NCBI GenBank assembly: GCA_944323575.1
Contig: CALUTB010000001.1
Span: 1 to 64,000 of the forward strand
DNA from: an uncultured Mailhella sp.
GTDB taxonomy: Bacteria > Desulfobacterota > Desulfovibrionia > Desulfovibrionales > Desulfovibrionaceae
Reading direction: 5' to 3'
Length of the DNA stretch: 64,000 bases
Positions 47,649 to 55,693 of this stretch are shown here, in pieces. The position numbers and the translations under genes were made by a program. The number at the start of each line of letters is the position of its first letter. The first letter of the stretch is position 1. The notes below the pieces were generated by a model. That model had not been told where the DNA came from and did not search any database. It saw only the letters and a list, made by a program, of their open reading frames with translations.

Positions 47649-47948
47649 TTACCGGTCGAGTCCCTTATACAGTCTCAGTCGCCGGATACGCACCCGGCGA
47701 TACTGTATATGAGTCTCCAGCATATTCTTTTCCTGGTGCAGCGCGTGAATTTCCTGCGGGAACACGATACCGTTTTCCACATCTTCGGCATCCATGAGTT
47801 CCCGTATTCTTCTATCGCATTCCTTCTGCACCGAGCCGATGAGCTCCATCTGAGCCTCAAGCTCAGAAATCGTCTCCGGCAGCGGGTTCCGGAGGAAGTT
47901 CTCCATAGACTCCGTGAGCAATGACGCGTCTGCGCGCGGGTTTTGCAT
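47649..47948 (-). CDS. Small coiled-coil protein of unknown function
   Basis: I recognise no family. The 99-residue product is rich in Glu, Arg and Leu with heptad-like spacing, and is likely helical or coiled-coil; the C-terminus is strongly basic (RRVRIRRLRLYKGLDR). AGGAG lies 8 nt before the ATG, a good Shine-Dalgarno, so the start is credible although it overlaps the end of the upstream EPSPS-like gene by 86 nt in another frame. Internal ATGs at 47906 and 47849 would reduce or remove the overlap. Possibly translationally coupled to the upstream gene. Confidence 0.65.
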   Translation of the reverse strand: MQNPRADASLLTESMENFLRNPLPETISELEAQMELIGSVQKECDRRIRELMDAEDVENGIVFPQEIHALHQEKNMLETHIQYRRVRIRRLRLYKGLDR

Positions 47949-49689
47949 CTTCTGTCTCCTGCTCCACCCTGCGTTTCAGCATGGGGCGGGGAAGCGTATT
48001 GTACATATTCCAGAATGCCGGGAACAGACCGGTCATCACTCCGGGATTGGAAAGATGAAGATTGGGTCTCAAAAAGGCTCCCAGGGCATAGGCCATGGCC
48101 CACTGTGCGGAAGGAGCCACCCAGGAGCCGGGCACCGTCTCTTCCACGGGAACGAGCACACCCTCCTTCTCCTCCACTCCGCAACGGGAAAGGAAGGCAG
48201 TGACAAGATGCCTGTCCTCCTCGGACAGTACGGGCAAAGAAACCTTCATCCCCTCGTGTGCGGCGGCGGCCATGATCACCGTGCAAAGAGGCAAAAGCTC
48301 GGGACAGCTTGCAAGCACTTCCTTCATGACTTCCGGAGCCGGAGCGGCAGTCTCGCGATCCTTGCCCGTGCATTCCACCTGAAGAGAGCCGTATCTTACA
48401 TTGAGTCCCGCCCCGCGCAGAATCTCTTCCACAAGGGAAGAAGCCGTATTGCTGCCCCACACGCCTTCCAGCACGGCATGACCGCCGTTGAAGCCGGGAA
48501 ACATGAGTACTGTGGCGGCAACCGAAGCATCCATGGGCACCACGGGCTGCGCGGGCACGGAAATCTCCCCGCGCTCAACACTGACGTCGCGACCGCTGCG
48601 CACGACCTTCAGGCCGCATCCGGAAAGCACCTCCAGCACCAGGGGCAACAGACGAGGCTCATGTTCAGGCAACGTCAGACGGCATTCCGTTTCCCAGAAA
48701 GGAGAAGCCAGAACCAGAGCAGCCACGAAATCTTCAGGAAGATCGTCGGCAAGACGGATCTGACGAGGCATAAGACCGGAACATTCCATGCGGACAGGCA
48801 GACCGTCCTGAGTCGGAATGACATTGGTCAGACGAACGCCGAGCTGCGGCAGAAAATGACGCAGAGGCGCGATGTCGAGAAAACGAAGGGAGCTGTCGCC
48901 GGTAAGCTTGAGTCTTGCGGGCATGCCTATGCACAGGGCAATGACGAGCCAGAGATTGAAGGCGTCGTCGCCTACATGGATGACCTTGTCCATGTTGCGG
49001 ACGAGTCCCCTGCCGCCTCGGCTCTGCACATCGCCGTTTTCTTCCCACCAGAGCTGACCGCCTATCTGATTGAGCGCCTTCACACCGCTCACGACGGCAT
49101 CCGTAAGAGGAACGCGTGACACGGACGTCTTCTGCCCGGAAGCGGCGGCCACGGCCAGCCAGCAGCGGGCGGACACGGTATCGGAAGGAGCGGGAATGCT
49201 GATATCCACGGCTTCGCCGTTGGGAGCCAGATTATAATATCCCTGCTCCTCCTCCATGCGGGTCAGAGGTTCGATGGTCTGGAGAAGAACAAAAAGATCC
49301 CGGGAAAGGCGATTGTCCCTGGCAAGGCGGGCCGCCTTGCCTTCCCATGCGGTGCGCAGAGCCTTTTCCGTCTCAGGAGCGAGGCGTCCGCCGCGGCGCA
49401 GGCGGGCAAGCATCTGGGCACGACGCATCACAAGATGCAGAATGTCGTTGTCCAGATCCATGATGGCTCCGAGATCGCCCTTGCGGGAAGGAACTCTATC
49501 CGTACGCGGCCGAAATACGTCCTTCTTGAAGTCTCTGCGTCCTTCGCGACGCCCGTCATCACCGCGCTCTAAGCGGCGCGACCGGACATTTTCCGAATAT
49601 TCCCGACGGCGGTCTTCACCGCGCTCGCCGTCGTTTTTTCTGAAGGAACGCCTGGCGAAATCCTTTCTGTCCTCGTCCCTATTGTCCAT
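47863..49689 (-). CDS. EPSP-synthase-fold protein with chorismate-mutase-like segment, probably not catalytic
   Basis: A 608-residue protein. Residues 1-70 are almost all Arg, Asp, Glu and Lys, likely disordered. Residues about 73-145 resemble the first helices of an AroQ chorismate mutase (DLDNDILHLVMRRAQML). The rest follows the EPSP synthase (AroA) repeat pattern: a FLPQLGVRLTNV strand, ALVLASP, and MDASVAATVLMFPG matching the family's DASSA block. Key EPSPS residues are missing: the SKSISNR lysine motif reads SDTVSAR, the NAGT block reads GDDAFN, the SSQ block reads LPEDF, and the KESDR block reads SEEDR. Gene start has AGGA upstream. Known Desulfovibrio genomes carry atypical AroA genes in an aromatic operon; this one stands alone. 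Function is unknown. Confidence 0.7.
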   Translation of the reverse strand: MDNRDEDRKDFARRSFRKNDGERGEDRRREYSENVRSRRLERGDDGRREGRRDFKKDVFRPRTDRVPSRKGDLGAIMDLDNDILHLVMRRAQMLARLRRGGRLAPETEKALRTAWEGKAARLARDNRLSRDLFVLLQTIEPLTRMEEEQGYYNLAPNGEAVDISIPAPSDTVSARCWLAVAAASGQKTSVSRVPLTDAVVSGVKALNQIGGQLWWEENGDVQSRGGRGLVRNMDKVIHVGDDAFNLWLVIALCIGMPARLKLTGDSSLRFLDIAPLRHFLPQLGVRLTNVIPTQDGLPVRMECSGLMPRQIRLADDLPEDFVAALVLASPFWETECRLTLPEHEPRLLPLVLEVLSGCGLKVVRSGRDVSVERGEISVPAQPVVPMDASVAATVLMFPGFNGGHAVLEGVWGSNTASSLVEEILRGAGLNVRYGSLQVECTGKDRETAAPAPEVMKEVLASCPELLPLCTVIMAAAAHEGMKVSLPVLSEEDRHLVTAFLSRCGVEEKEGVLVPVEETVPGSWVAPSAQWAMAYALGAFLRPNLHLSNPGVMTGLFPAFWNMYNTLPRPMLKRRVEQETEDAKPARRRVIAHGVYGELPPEPAAGDDF

Positions 49690-49981
49690 GTCAAATCCTG
49701 CTTTGATCTGTGCGTGGCGCGTCGGCGGGCGCGCACGTCGTTTCAGAAGGGGCGAAAGACGAAGCCGACGCCCCGGATGATCTCCCCGTAACTTCTGACC
49801 TTCTCATTCAAAAAAATCAGAACGAACGGATATGATATCCCTATTACATTCCGCCCGCAAGCCCTTTGCCCGCACCTGTCCCGGAACACTTCACGAAGAA
49901 GAAAAAAAGGCATATGCTTCTTCCTCACGTTCCGCAGAAAGGACGTTTCTGCCGTAAATCTCCCGCAAGAGAATCAGCTTC

Positions 49982-50635
49982 ATGGAACAGCTCACCCCCT
50001 TCGATCGTCTTTTCCAGTCCTGCGGACGAATATGGCACATCCGCCGCGCCGACATGGACAAACTCTGGGCCGACATGGATCAGAAGGAAGGCGGAGAAGA
50101 CCGTCTTCCCTATTGGAATGAAATATGGCCCTCCTCTCTGGCTCTGGCCGGATGGCTTGCGGAAATGCAGGACGACATCAAAGGAAAGCCCTGCCTCGAC
50201 ATGGGATGCGGACTCGGCTTCACGGCGCTGCTCGGTCAGTGGCTCGGCGCCTGTGTGACGGGCATGGACTACGAAACCGAAGCCCTGCGCTACGCCGAAA
50301 TCAATGCCCGCCTCAATGCCGTGGAAGGCGTGCGCTTCGAAGTCATGGACTGGCGCAATCCCACGCTGCCGCCGGAAAGCTTCGACCGCATCTGGGCCGG
50401 GGACATCATGTATGAAAAGGACTTCGCCGACCCCATTGCGGCCTTTCTTTCCTCCATCCTGAAACCCGGAGGCCGCGCCTGGATTTCCGAACCCGGAAGG
50501 GATGTCTTCCATCATCTGCTCGACACGCTTCCCGCACACAAGCTCCGCCACAAGCGGATCTGCTCACTTCCCGTTTCCCCGCTCACGGAACAGGACGTTC
50601 CGGTTCCCGTCACCATCTGGGAAATCGCCAGATAA
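49982..50635 (+). CDS. Class I SAM-dependent methyltransferase
   Basis: A 217-residue Rossmann methyltransferase. Motif I is CLDMGCGLGFTALLG, the acidic end of strand 2 is TGMDYETEAL, and the post-I segment LPYWNEIWPSSLALAGWL matches the protein-lysine/METTL21-like group. The catalytic-region strand reads RIWAGDIMYE. Target is unknown; protein lysine methylation is one inference from the WNEIWPSS motif. No strong Shine-Dalgarno. A terminator lies 3 nt after the stop. Divergent from the EPSPS-like gene. Confidence 0.82.
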   Translation: MEQLTPFDRLFQSCGRIWHIRRADMDKLWADMDQKEGGEDRLPYWNEIWPSSLALAGWLAEMQDDIKGKPCLDMGCGLGFTALLGQWLGACVTGMDYETEALRYAEINARLNAVEGVRFEVMDWRNPTLPPESFDRIWAGDIMYEKDFADPIAAFLSSILKPGGRAWISEPGRDVFHHLLDTLPAHKLRHKRICSLPVSPLTEQDVPVPVTIWEIAR

Positions 50636-50637
50636 TC

Positions 50638-50667
50638 AAAAGGCGATCTGAAAAGGCCGCCTTTTTT
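50638..50667 (+). terminator. Terminator after the methyltransferase gene
   Basis: AAAGGCG/CGCCTTT stem with a 12-nt loop and six Ts. Confidence 0.75.
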
Positions 50668-50678
50668 CAGCCCCGGCG

Positions 50679-51188
50679 TCACAACCGAGCACAGAGTCTG
50701 TCCGCCAGAAGCTCCGCAGCTTTCCGCGAAGACAAAAAGCTGACGTCAATCTTCCGGCTGTTCATTTCTTCATAGAGCGGGAGACGCTTCAGGCTTCTTT
50801 CCAGCACATCCGGGTTTCTTTTGCCGTCATCAATATCCCTGCGCAAGCGCTCTCCAAGTGCCTGCGGCGAAGAGATAAGCGTAAAAAGAGAAAAGCGGAC
50901 GTTAGCAAGATCGAGCCTTTCGAGTACATTTTCCACGATCGAGGTCTCATGCATGACCCAGCAGAAGATGACATAGCGATATGCAGAACAGTGCAGAAAG
51001 CTGTTCAGAAGATGGGCTATGTTGCCGAGCACCATGGTCCGAGTCTCGTCGTTGACCACGAACGGCGACATGTTCCAGCACCAGTCCCCGTCCAAAAAGA
51101 CCGAGGGCTGCAGGATGCGAAGAAGTTCCCGGCATACGGACGTCTTTCCGACACCCATCGTCCCGTTGACGAACATAAGGTCCTTCAT
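50679..51188 (-). CDS. Small P-loop nucleotide-kinase-like protein
   Basis: A 169-residue P-loop NTPase with Walker A MFVNGTMGVGKTSVC at the N-terminus, a LDGDWCW motif after strand 2, and an Arg-rich lid-like segment (LGERLRRDIDDGKR). It resembles uncharacterised small kinase-like AAA proteins and, distantly, antibiotic phosphotransferase/shikimate-kinase folds. Substrate is unknown. The start ATG has AGG upstream. Some unusual codon choices compared with its neighbours (more A/T third positions) hint at later acquisition, but this was judged by eye. Confidence 0.75.
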   Translation of the reverse strand: MKDLMFVNGTMGVGKTSVCRELLRILQPSVFLDGDWCWNMSPFVVNDETRTMVLGNIAHLLNSFLHCSAYRYVIFCWVMHETSIVENVLERLDLANVRFSLFTLISSPQALGERLRRDIDDGKRNPDVLERSLKRLPLYEEMNSRKIDVSFLSSRKAAELLADRLCARL

Positions 51189-51279
51189 GCCTCTCCCTCT
51201 TCTGCCATCTCAAAAAGCGGCCCGTCCGGATTCAGACGAACCGCGGAACATCGTGCTTCACAAAACGCCCGCCGAAAAA

Positions 51280-52377
51280 TCAGCGCACGAACATGGCGTC
51301 GCCATAGGAAAAGAAGCGGTACTTCTCCCGCACAGCCTCGGCGTAGGCGGAAAGAATGCGCTCCCGCCCGCAGAGAGCAGCCACAAGCATGATGAGTGAA
51401 GACTGGGGCAGGTGAAAATTGGTGATGAGGTGATTCACCACCTGGAAGCGGAAGCCCGGATAAATGAAAATGTTGGTCCAGCCGTGCCATCCACCTTCGG
51501 GAATCACGCCACCGTTCTGCGCCGCACAGCCTTCCAACGTACGGCAGGAGGTGGTGCCCACGGCAATCACGGGGCGACCCGCCGCCCCGGCCTCACGCAC
51601 GGCGGCCGCCGTTTCCGACGAAATTTCCACATACTCGCTGTGCATGGGATGTTCTCGAATATCTTCCTCGCGCACGGGGCTGAAGGTGCCGTACCCCACA
51701 TGCAGGGTCACTTCCGCCCAGCCGATGCCGCGCTGCAAAAGCTCCTGCCTCAGCGCATCGGTAAAATGCAGTCCCGCCGTCGGCGCGGCTACGCTGCCGG
51801 ACTTGTCCCTGTCGGCATAAATGGTCTGATAGCGGGCGCGATCCTCGAGGCTCTGCTCACGCTTGATATACGGCGGAAGCGGAAGACGGCCTATGCGGTT
51901 CATGCATTCCACAAGGTCTCCCTTCCAGAACAGCATGACGTCATGCTGACCGAACTCCTTTTTCTTCAACACTTCTGCGGCGATGCAGTCGTCGAAGGTC
52001 AGCCGGTCTCCCGTGCGGATGTTGCGGGAGGGACGGAGCAGCACTTCCGCCTGCGCATGACTCCAGCCGTCGCTTTCGGTCACGGCACAGACTCTGAGCA
52101 GCGGAGGCGGCGTCAGAAGAAGAAGCTCCGCCTTGCCTCCGGTCGGTCTCTGTCCGAAAAGACGGGCCGGCACGACGCAGGAATTGTTGGCCACCAAAAG
52201 CGATCCCTCGGGGAGAAAATCCGCCAGACGGGAAAAGGTGGAATGAATGTTTCTTCCGCTCGCCCGATCCAGCACCATGAGACGCGACGCCCCGCGTTCC
52301 TCAGTCGGATACTGGGCAATGCGTTCCTCGGGAAGCTCGTAATCATAACTCGACAGCTGAAAGTCGGATTCGTTCAT
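51280..52377 (-). CDS. queA: S-adenosylmethionine:tRNA ribosyltransferase-isomerase QueA
   Basis: Transfers the ribosyl part of SAM to preQ1-tRNA in queuosine synthesis. The 365-residue product has YELPEERIAQYPTEERG near the N-terminus, the long VAAPTAGLHFTD block, EVTLHVGYGTFSPV and the C-terminal FHLPQSSLIMLVAALCG. The start chosen (MNESDFQLSSYD) matches the family and has GGAA upstream; the 31-codon extension is not credible. Its tgt partner is not in the window. The P-loop gene lies upstream of its 3' end, separated by about 90 nt. Confidence 0.97.
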   Translation of the reverse strand: MNESDFQLSSYDYELPEERIAQYPTEERGASRLMVLDRASGRNIHSTFSRLADFLPEGSLLVANNSCVVPARLFGQRPTGGKAELLLLTPPPLLRVCAVTESDGWSHAQAEVLLRPSRNIRTGDRLTFDDCIAAEVLKKKEFGQHDVMLFWKGDLVECMNRIGRLPLPPYIKREQSLEDRARYQTIYADRDKSGSVAAPTAGLHFTDALRQELLQRGIGWAEVTLHVGYGTFSPVREEDIREHPMHSEYVEISSETAAAVREAGAAGRPVIAVGTTSCRTLEGCAAQNGGVIPEGGWHGWTNIFIYPGFRFQVVNHLITNFHLPQSSLIMLVAALCGRERILSAYAEAVREKYRFFSYGDAMFVR

Positions 52378-52487
52378 GATTATTCCATGGCCTCGCGGCC
52401 TGTCGAAAAAATAAGGACGGAAGAGCTGGAGCATCCCGCCCTTCACGGCGGGATACGCCAGCCCATGCATTCTGAAAAATCAAAAGG

Positions 52488-54020
52488 TTATTTTTCCGCC
52501 ACAGCGACATCGCTGTCAAGCAGAGAACGGACGCTGGCCACGGTCTGCATAAACCTTGCACGCTCGGCTTTCGACACGGGGGCGGAACGCGCGCCGGAAA
52601 GGCTGTCGGGGTTGACGAACTTGCCGTTCTTCATGACGCGAAAATCCAGATGCGGTCCGGTAGCGGTACCCGTCGCGCCGACAAAGGCCACGACTTCGCC
52701 CTGATCCACCTTCTGGCCGACCTTGAGGGAAGAGGCAAAACGGGAAAGATGCGCATACTGCGTTTCGATGCCGCCGCTGTGACGGATGACGAGCGTATTG
52801 CCGTAACCGCCCTTCCAGCCCTTGAAGGTCACCTTGCCGGCGCCGAGAGCCTTGACCGGCGTGCCGCGGGGAGCCGCATAGTCCACGCCCTGATGCGGAC
52901 GAACCTTGCCGAAAATGGGATGCTTGCGGTGCATGGTGTAGCCGGAGCTGACGCGTGTGAAGTTGAGCGGAGCCTTGAGAAATTCCGTTTCGAGGGAGCT
53001 GCCGTCGGCGGCAAAGTAGTGAGCCGTGCCGCTCTTGTCCACAAAGCGGAAGGCTTCAAAGGCAGTTCCGTCATTGACGAAGCGCGCGGCGATGATGTCG
53101 CCGTAACGACGGAAGTCGTCGCCGAGATATTTCTTTTCCACGACCATCTCGAAGGTATCGCCGTCCTGCACCTCGTTCACGAAGTTGATCTGATGACTGA
53201 ATACTTCGGCCAGTTCCACGGCCAGATTGGCGGATTCTCCGGCATCGGCCATGGCCTCGAACAGAGAAGAATGAATGACGCCGCTCACGCGGACAAGCTT
53301 CGTATCAAATTCAAAGACGTCCACGCGCGCCGTGAATCCATCTTCGGTGCGCTCAACGACGAGACGGCTCTCTTCGTTGATGTCATAGCAAAAACGATTC
53401 GCGGTTCCGGACTCCTTGTCGCGCTCCACGCTGAACAGATGCCCGGGAATGAGTCTGTTCAGAGAAAAAACGGCAGAGGCGGCCTTCACGGCCTGATCCG
53501 TCTCATTGGCGTTCAGCCACTTGAGAAAAAGCGCTCCGGCATTGTCGCCGCTGCGGATGGCGCTGCGGAACACCTGCGTGCCGCAGCCGGAATCCTCCAC
53601 CATGTACCGTTCATCCTCTTCCCACGGCACGGCTTCGGAATAGTTCGGTATGCACATGCCTTCTCTTGAGGAAAGAAAGGCACTCAGTGAATCATCATAT
53701 CTTGCGCCTGCCCCCGCATCCTCTCCGGACAGCCCGCCTTCGTCCCAGAAATCCCTCATCCAGGAAAGCCCGCTGCCGAGAGAAGCAAGCTGCGTCTGCT
53801 GCGGCTGCGACACCTCGATGCATCCTGAAAAATCATGAGGCTTCACGGTCTCAGCAAGCAGTTCCGTACCGTTCTGTTCGAATCCGGCCGTCATGAGAAG
53901 CGAAGAACTCTCCTGATTCCGGGAAAGAAAAACGGCTCCGGCAGTGAACGCCGAGCCGACAAGCACACAACAAAGCACACGGGAAAAGAGCGTGCGGAAG
54001 ATTTGATATTTTTTTATCAT
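52488..54020 (-). CDS. MepM-type M23 peptidase (peptidoglycan endopeptidase)
   Basis: A 510-residue envelope protein. It has a single N-terminal membrane anchor (about residues 12-32, beginning MIKKYQIFRTLFSRV) and a long variable periplasmic region with four cysteines. An OapA/LysM-like segment (RLIPGHLFSVERD) and the SP-type middle domain precede a C-terminal M23 domain. The zinc-site motifs are PHQGVDYAAPRGTPV, TQYAHLSRF and GPHLDFRV, and all three metal-binding histidines are present, so it should be active against D,D-crosslinks. The ATG at 54020 fits better than the 23-codon longer frame. Divergent from the dnaA remnant. Confidence 0.92.
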   Translation of the reverse strand: MIKKYQIFRTLFSRVLCCVLVGSAFTAGAVFLSRNQESSSLLMTAGFEQNGTELLAETVKPHDFSGCIEVSQPQQTQLASLGSGLSWMRDFWDEGGLSGEDAGAGARYDDSLSAFLSSREGMCIPNYSEAVPWEEDERYMVEDSGCGTQVFRSAIRSGDNAGALFLKWLNANETDQAVKAASAVFSLNRLIPGHLFSVERDKESGTANRFCYDINEESRLVVERTEDGFTARVDVFEFDTKLVRVSGVIHSSLFEAMADAGESANLAVELAEVFSHQINFVNEVQDGDTFEMVVEKKYLGDDFRRYGDIIAARFVNDGTAFEAFRFVDKSGTAHYFAADGSSLETEFLKAPLNFTRVSSGYTMHRKHPIFGKVRPHQGVDYAAPRGTPVKALGAGKVTFKGWKGGYGNTLVIRHSGGIETQYAHLSRFASSLKVGQKVDQGEVVAFVGATGTATGPHLDFRVMKNGKFVNPDSLSGARSAPVSKAERARFMQTVASVRSLLDSDVAVAEK

Positions 54021-54141
54021 AACGCCTGACGCTTCATGGCTGACAATGCAAAGGGGGAAAAGAAGAACGCCCAGACAGTATATAACCAAGAAACTGCTTG
54101 TTTATGCAAGCGTTTTCTGGTAAAAAAATTTATGCCCGGCA

Positions 54142-54218
54142 GTCTGTACAGACAGTCACATCCATATGTCGGATGATGTAAGTATCTTTATGATTTCCCT
54201 ATGTTATGTACATCATCC
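54142..54218. promoter_or_regulatory. Palindromes in the region between the M23 gene and the dnaA remnant
   Basis: A perfect 12-bp palindrome GTCTGTACAGAC (54142-54153) is followed by a perfect 10-bp inverted repeat GGATGATGTA (54171-54180) and TACATCATCC (54209-54218). The 28-nt spacer is AT-rich. It looks like an operator cluster; the bound protein is unknown. GTTATGTACA here is one base away from a DnaA box. Confidence 0.5.
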
Positions 54219-54263
54219 CCACTGAGTTCCGAGAAAAAAAAATTTTTATCCGCAAATCCACTC

Positions 54264-55574
54264 ATGAGCATTGTTTCCAGCTTTCCCCGGGATCCGGACG
54301 GTAAAGGAAGACAGAAGAACAAAAACTTCGTCTTCTCCGGGACCACGCAGAATTCCGACGTCAGACTTGTCCGCAACACCCTTGTCTGGCATCTCAGCGA
54401 CAGCATGCCGGAGTATGTTTCCCCGCTCTCCTTTCAACTGCGGGAAATCAGTGACGAGCGAATACTGACCATTTTCACGCCTCACGAACGCTTCTTCCTT
54501 TGGTACGACGTCAGGGATCTGGAGCGGGCCGCATATGACGCCTTCGGAACCCGTACATCCTTCTGCTGCGACTGGCCCCGCAGATCCGCGACGCTTCCGC
54601 AATCAGCAACGAAACGGGAATACGGATTCGACCTCTTTCTTCTGAACGGCGACAACAGGGGAACCGTCCGACTCTTTCGAAGCGCCCTTGTCCGTTCCTC
54701 CGCCCCGGTTCTGTTGAAGGCTCCTTCCGGTTCAGAAAAAACACATCTTCTCCAAGCGGCATACCGACATCTGCAGGAGCGTTTCCACGGCAATGTTCTT
54801 CTTTTCGGCAGTGAGCTGTGCCCGGCTGAAAACACCCCAGCGCTGCCTCGTCCGTCGGAACGACCATACAGCGTCGTTCCGGTCGATGATCCGCAGTTTC
54901 TGGAAGCGTCTGCCGCAGTGCAAAGAATGCCGGCCTCCTTTCTCGATCTTCTCTCCGGACAGGTTCTCTCCGGCGACGGCGCTCTCATCGACGAACTGCA
55001 CAACGGACTTCTTTCTCATCTTTCTCTGCTCCTGTCCGCTCCCGATCAGGACATACGGATGCGCTTCACGCAAATGCCCATGAAAAGAGCCGGACTTCCT
55101 GATCATCGGGATACGGCTCTTCTGCCGGTACGCCGCTGTCTGAAACTGCATCATATTCAGGGCATCCCGGAACATATGCCGTCTTCGTTACGAACAAAGC
55201 GGCCCCCTGCCTTTACCCTCGGCAATGAACAGCATTCTGAACTCCTCCTACTCTGCCGTGCCGGCAGATACAGATGCCATCCTCGCGGCCGTGGCGGCAA
55301 ACTATGGCTGTACCTCCGCTCAACTTATGGAAAACAAAAGAGAAAAAAATTTACGCCGCCGCGTCAGCCAGGCATATATTCATGCCGGACCATTCTCGGA
55401 GAAAACTACCCGGCTCAGGGACGCATCTTCGGAGAAAGAACCACCAGCATCATCATGTATCCCAAGAAAAAAATTGAAAAATTCAAAGTTATGAACAAAG
55501 ATGCACACATTCTGCTCACAAAGCTGACGAAACATTGCACATATGACGCGCCGGGAGGCCCCGCCCGGTTGTAA
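54264..55574 (+). pseudogene. dnaA: Decayed dnaA in the canonical dnaA-dnaN slot
   Basis: DnaA homology runs along the whole locus but the gene is damaged. A domain I-like region (about 54361-54585) is followed by a P-loop reading APSGSEKTHLL, where the family has Gly-Lys-Thr, so the invariant glycine is now Glu. The Walker B neighbourhood reads VDDPQFLE, and the arginine-finger segment reads GLLSHLSLLL in place of the usual RLRSRLS type. Translation is frame 3 up to about 55220. Domain IV (AILAAVAANYGCTSAQLMENKR) is then in frame 1, up to an A7 run at 55343-55349. After it, PPRQPGIYSCRTILGENYP and FGERTTSII return to frame 3. The DHTT box is shortened. Two opposite frameshifts plus multiple key-residue losses indicate a pseudogene; assembly error at the A7 run is an alternative for one of them. 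Confidence 0.8.
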
Positions 55575-55589
55575 ATGAGCGTCATCTTC

Positions 55590-55618
55590 CTGACAGTTTC
55601 TGATTTTGTTCCTATAAA
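55590..55618 (+). promoter_or_regulatory. Candidate sigma-70 promoter of dnaN
   Basis: CTGACA, a 17-nt spacer and TATAAA (5 of 6 matches in each element) lie 16 nt after the dnaA remnant's stop codon. It would give dnaN independent transcription, about 70 nt before its ATG. Confidence 0.6.
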
Positions 55619-55657
55619 ATTGATTTAATTCAATCTGTTAAAGAAGATAGGAACAAA
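55605..55657. promoter_or_regulatory. 11-bp inverted repeat overlapping the dnaN promoter
   Basis: TTTGTTCCTAT (55605-55615) and ATAGGAACAAA (55647-55657), a perfect inverted repeat with a 31-nt AT-rich spacer. The left arm overlaps the promoter spacer and -10. Possible operator or unwinding-element flank. Confidence 0.55.
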
Positions 55658-55666
55658 TTATCCACA
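55658..55666 (+). promoter_or_regulatory. DnaA box
   Basis: TTATCCACA, an exact match to the strong DnaA box consensus, at the edge of the inverted repeat and 28 nt before the dnaN ATG. Confidence 0.75.
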
Positions 55667-55693
55667 TTAAACCCTCTACTACAAGGAATAACT

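Noticed and set aside
55225-55494. A separate 89-codon gene in frame 1 before dnaN
   Set aside because: Its first half is DnaA domain IV and its second half is out-of-frame continuation; it is part of the dnaA remnant.
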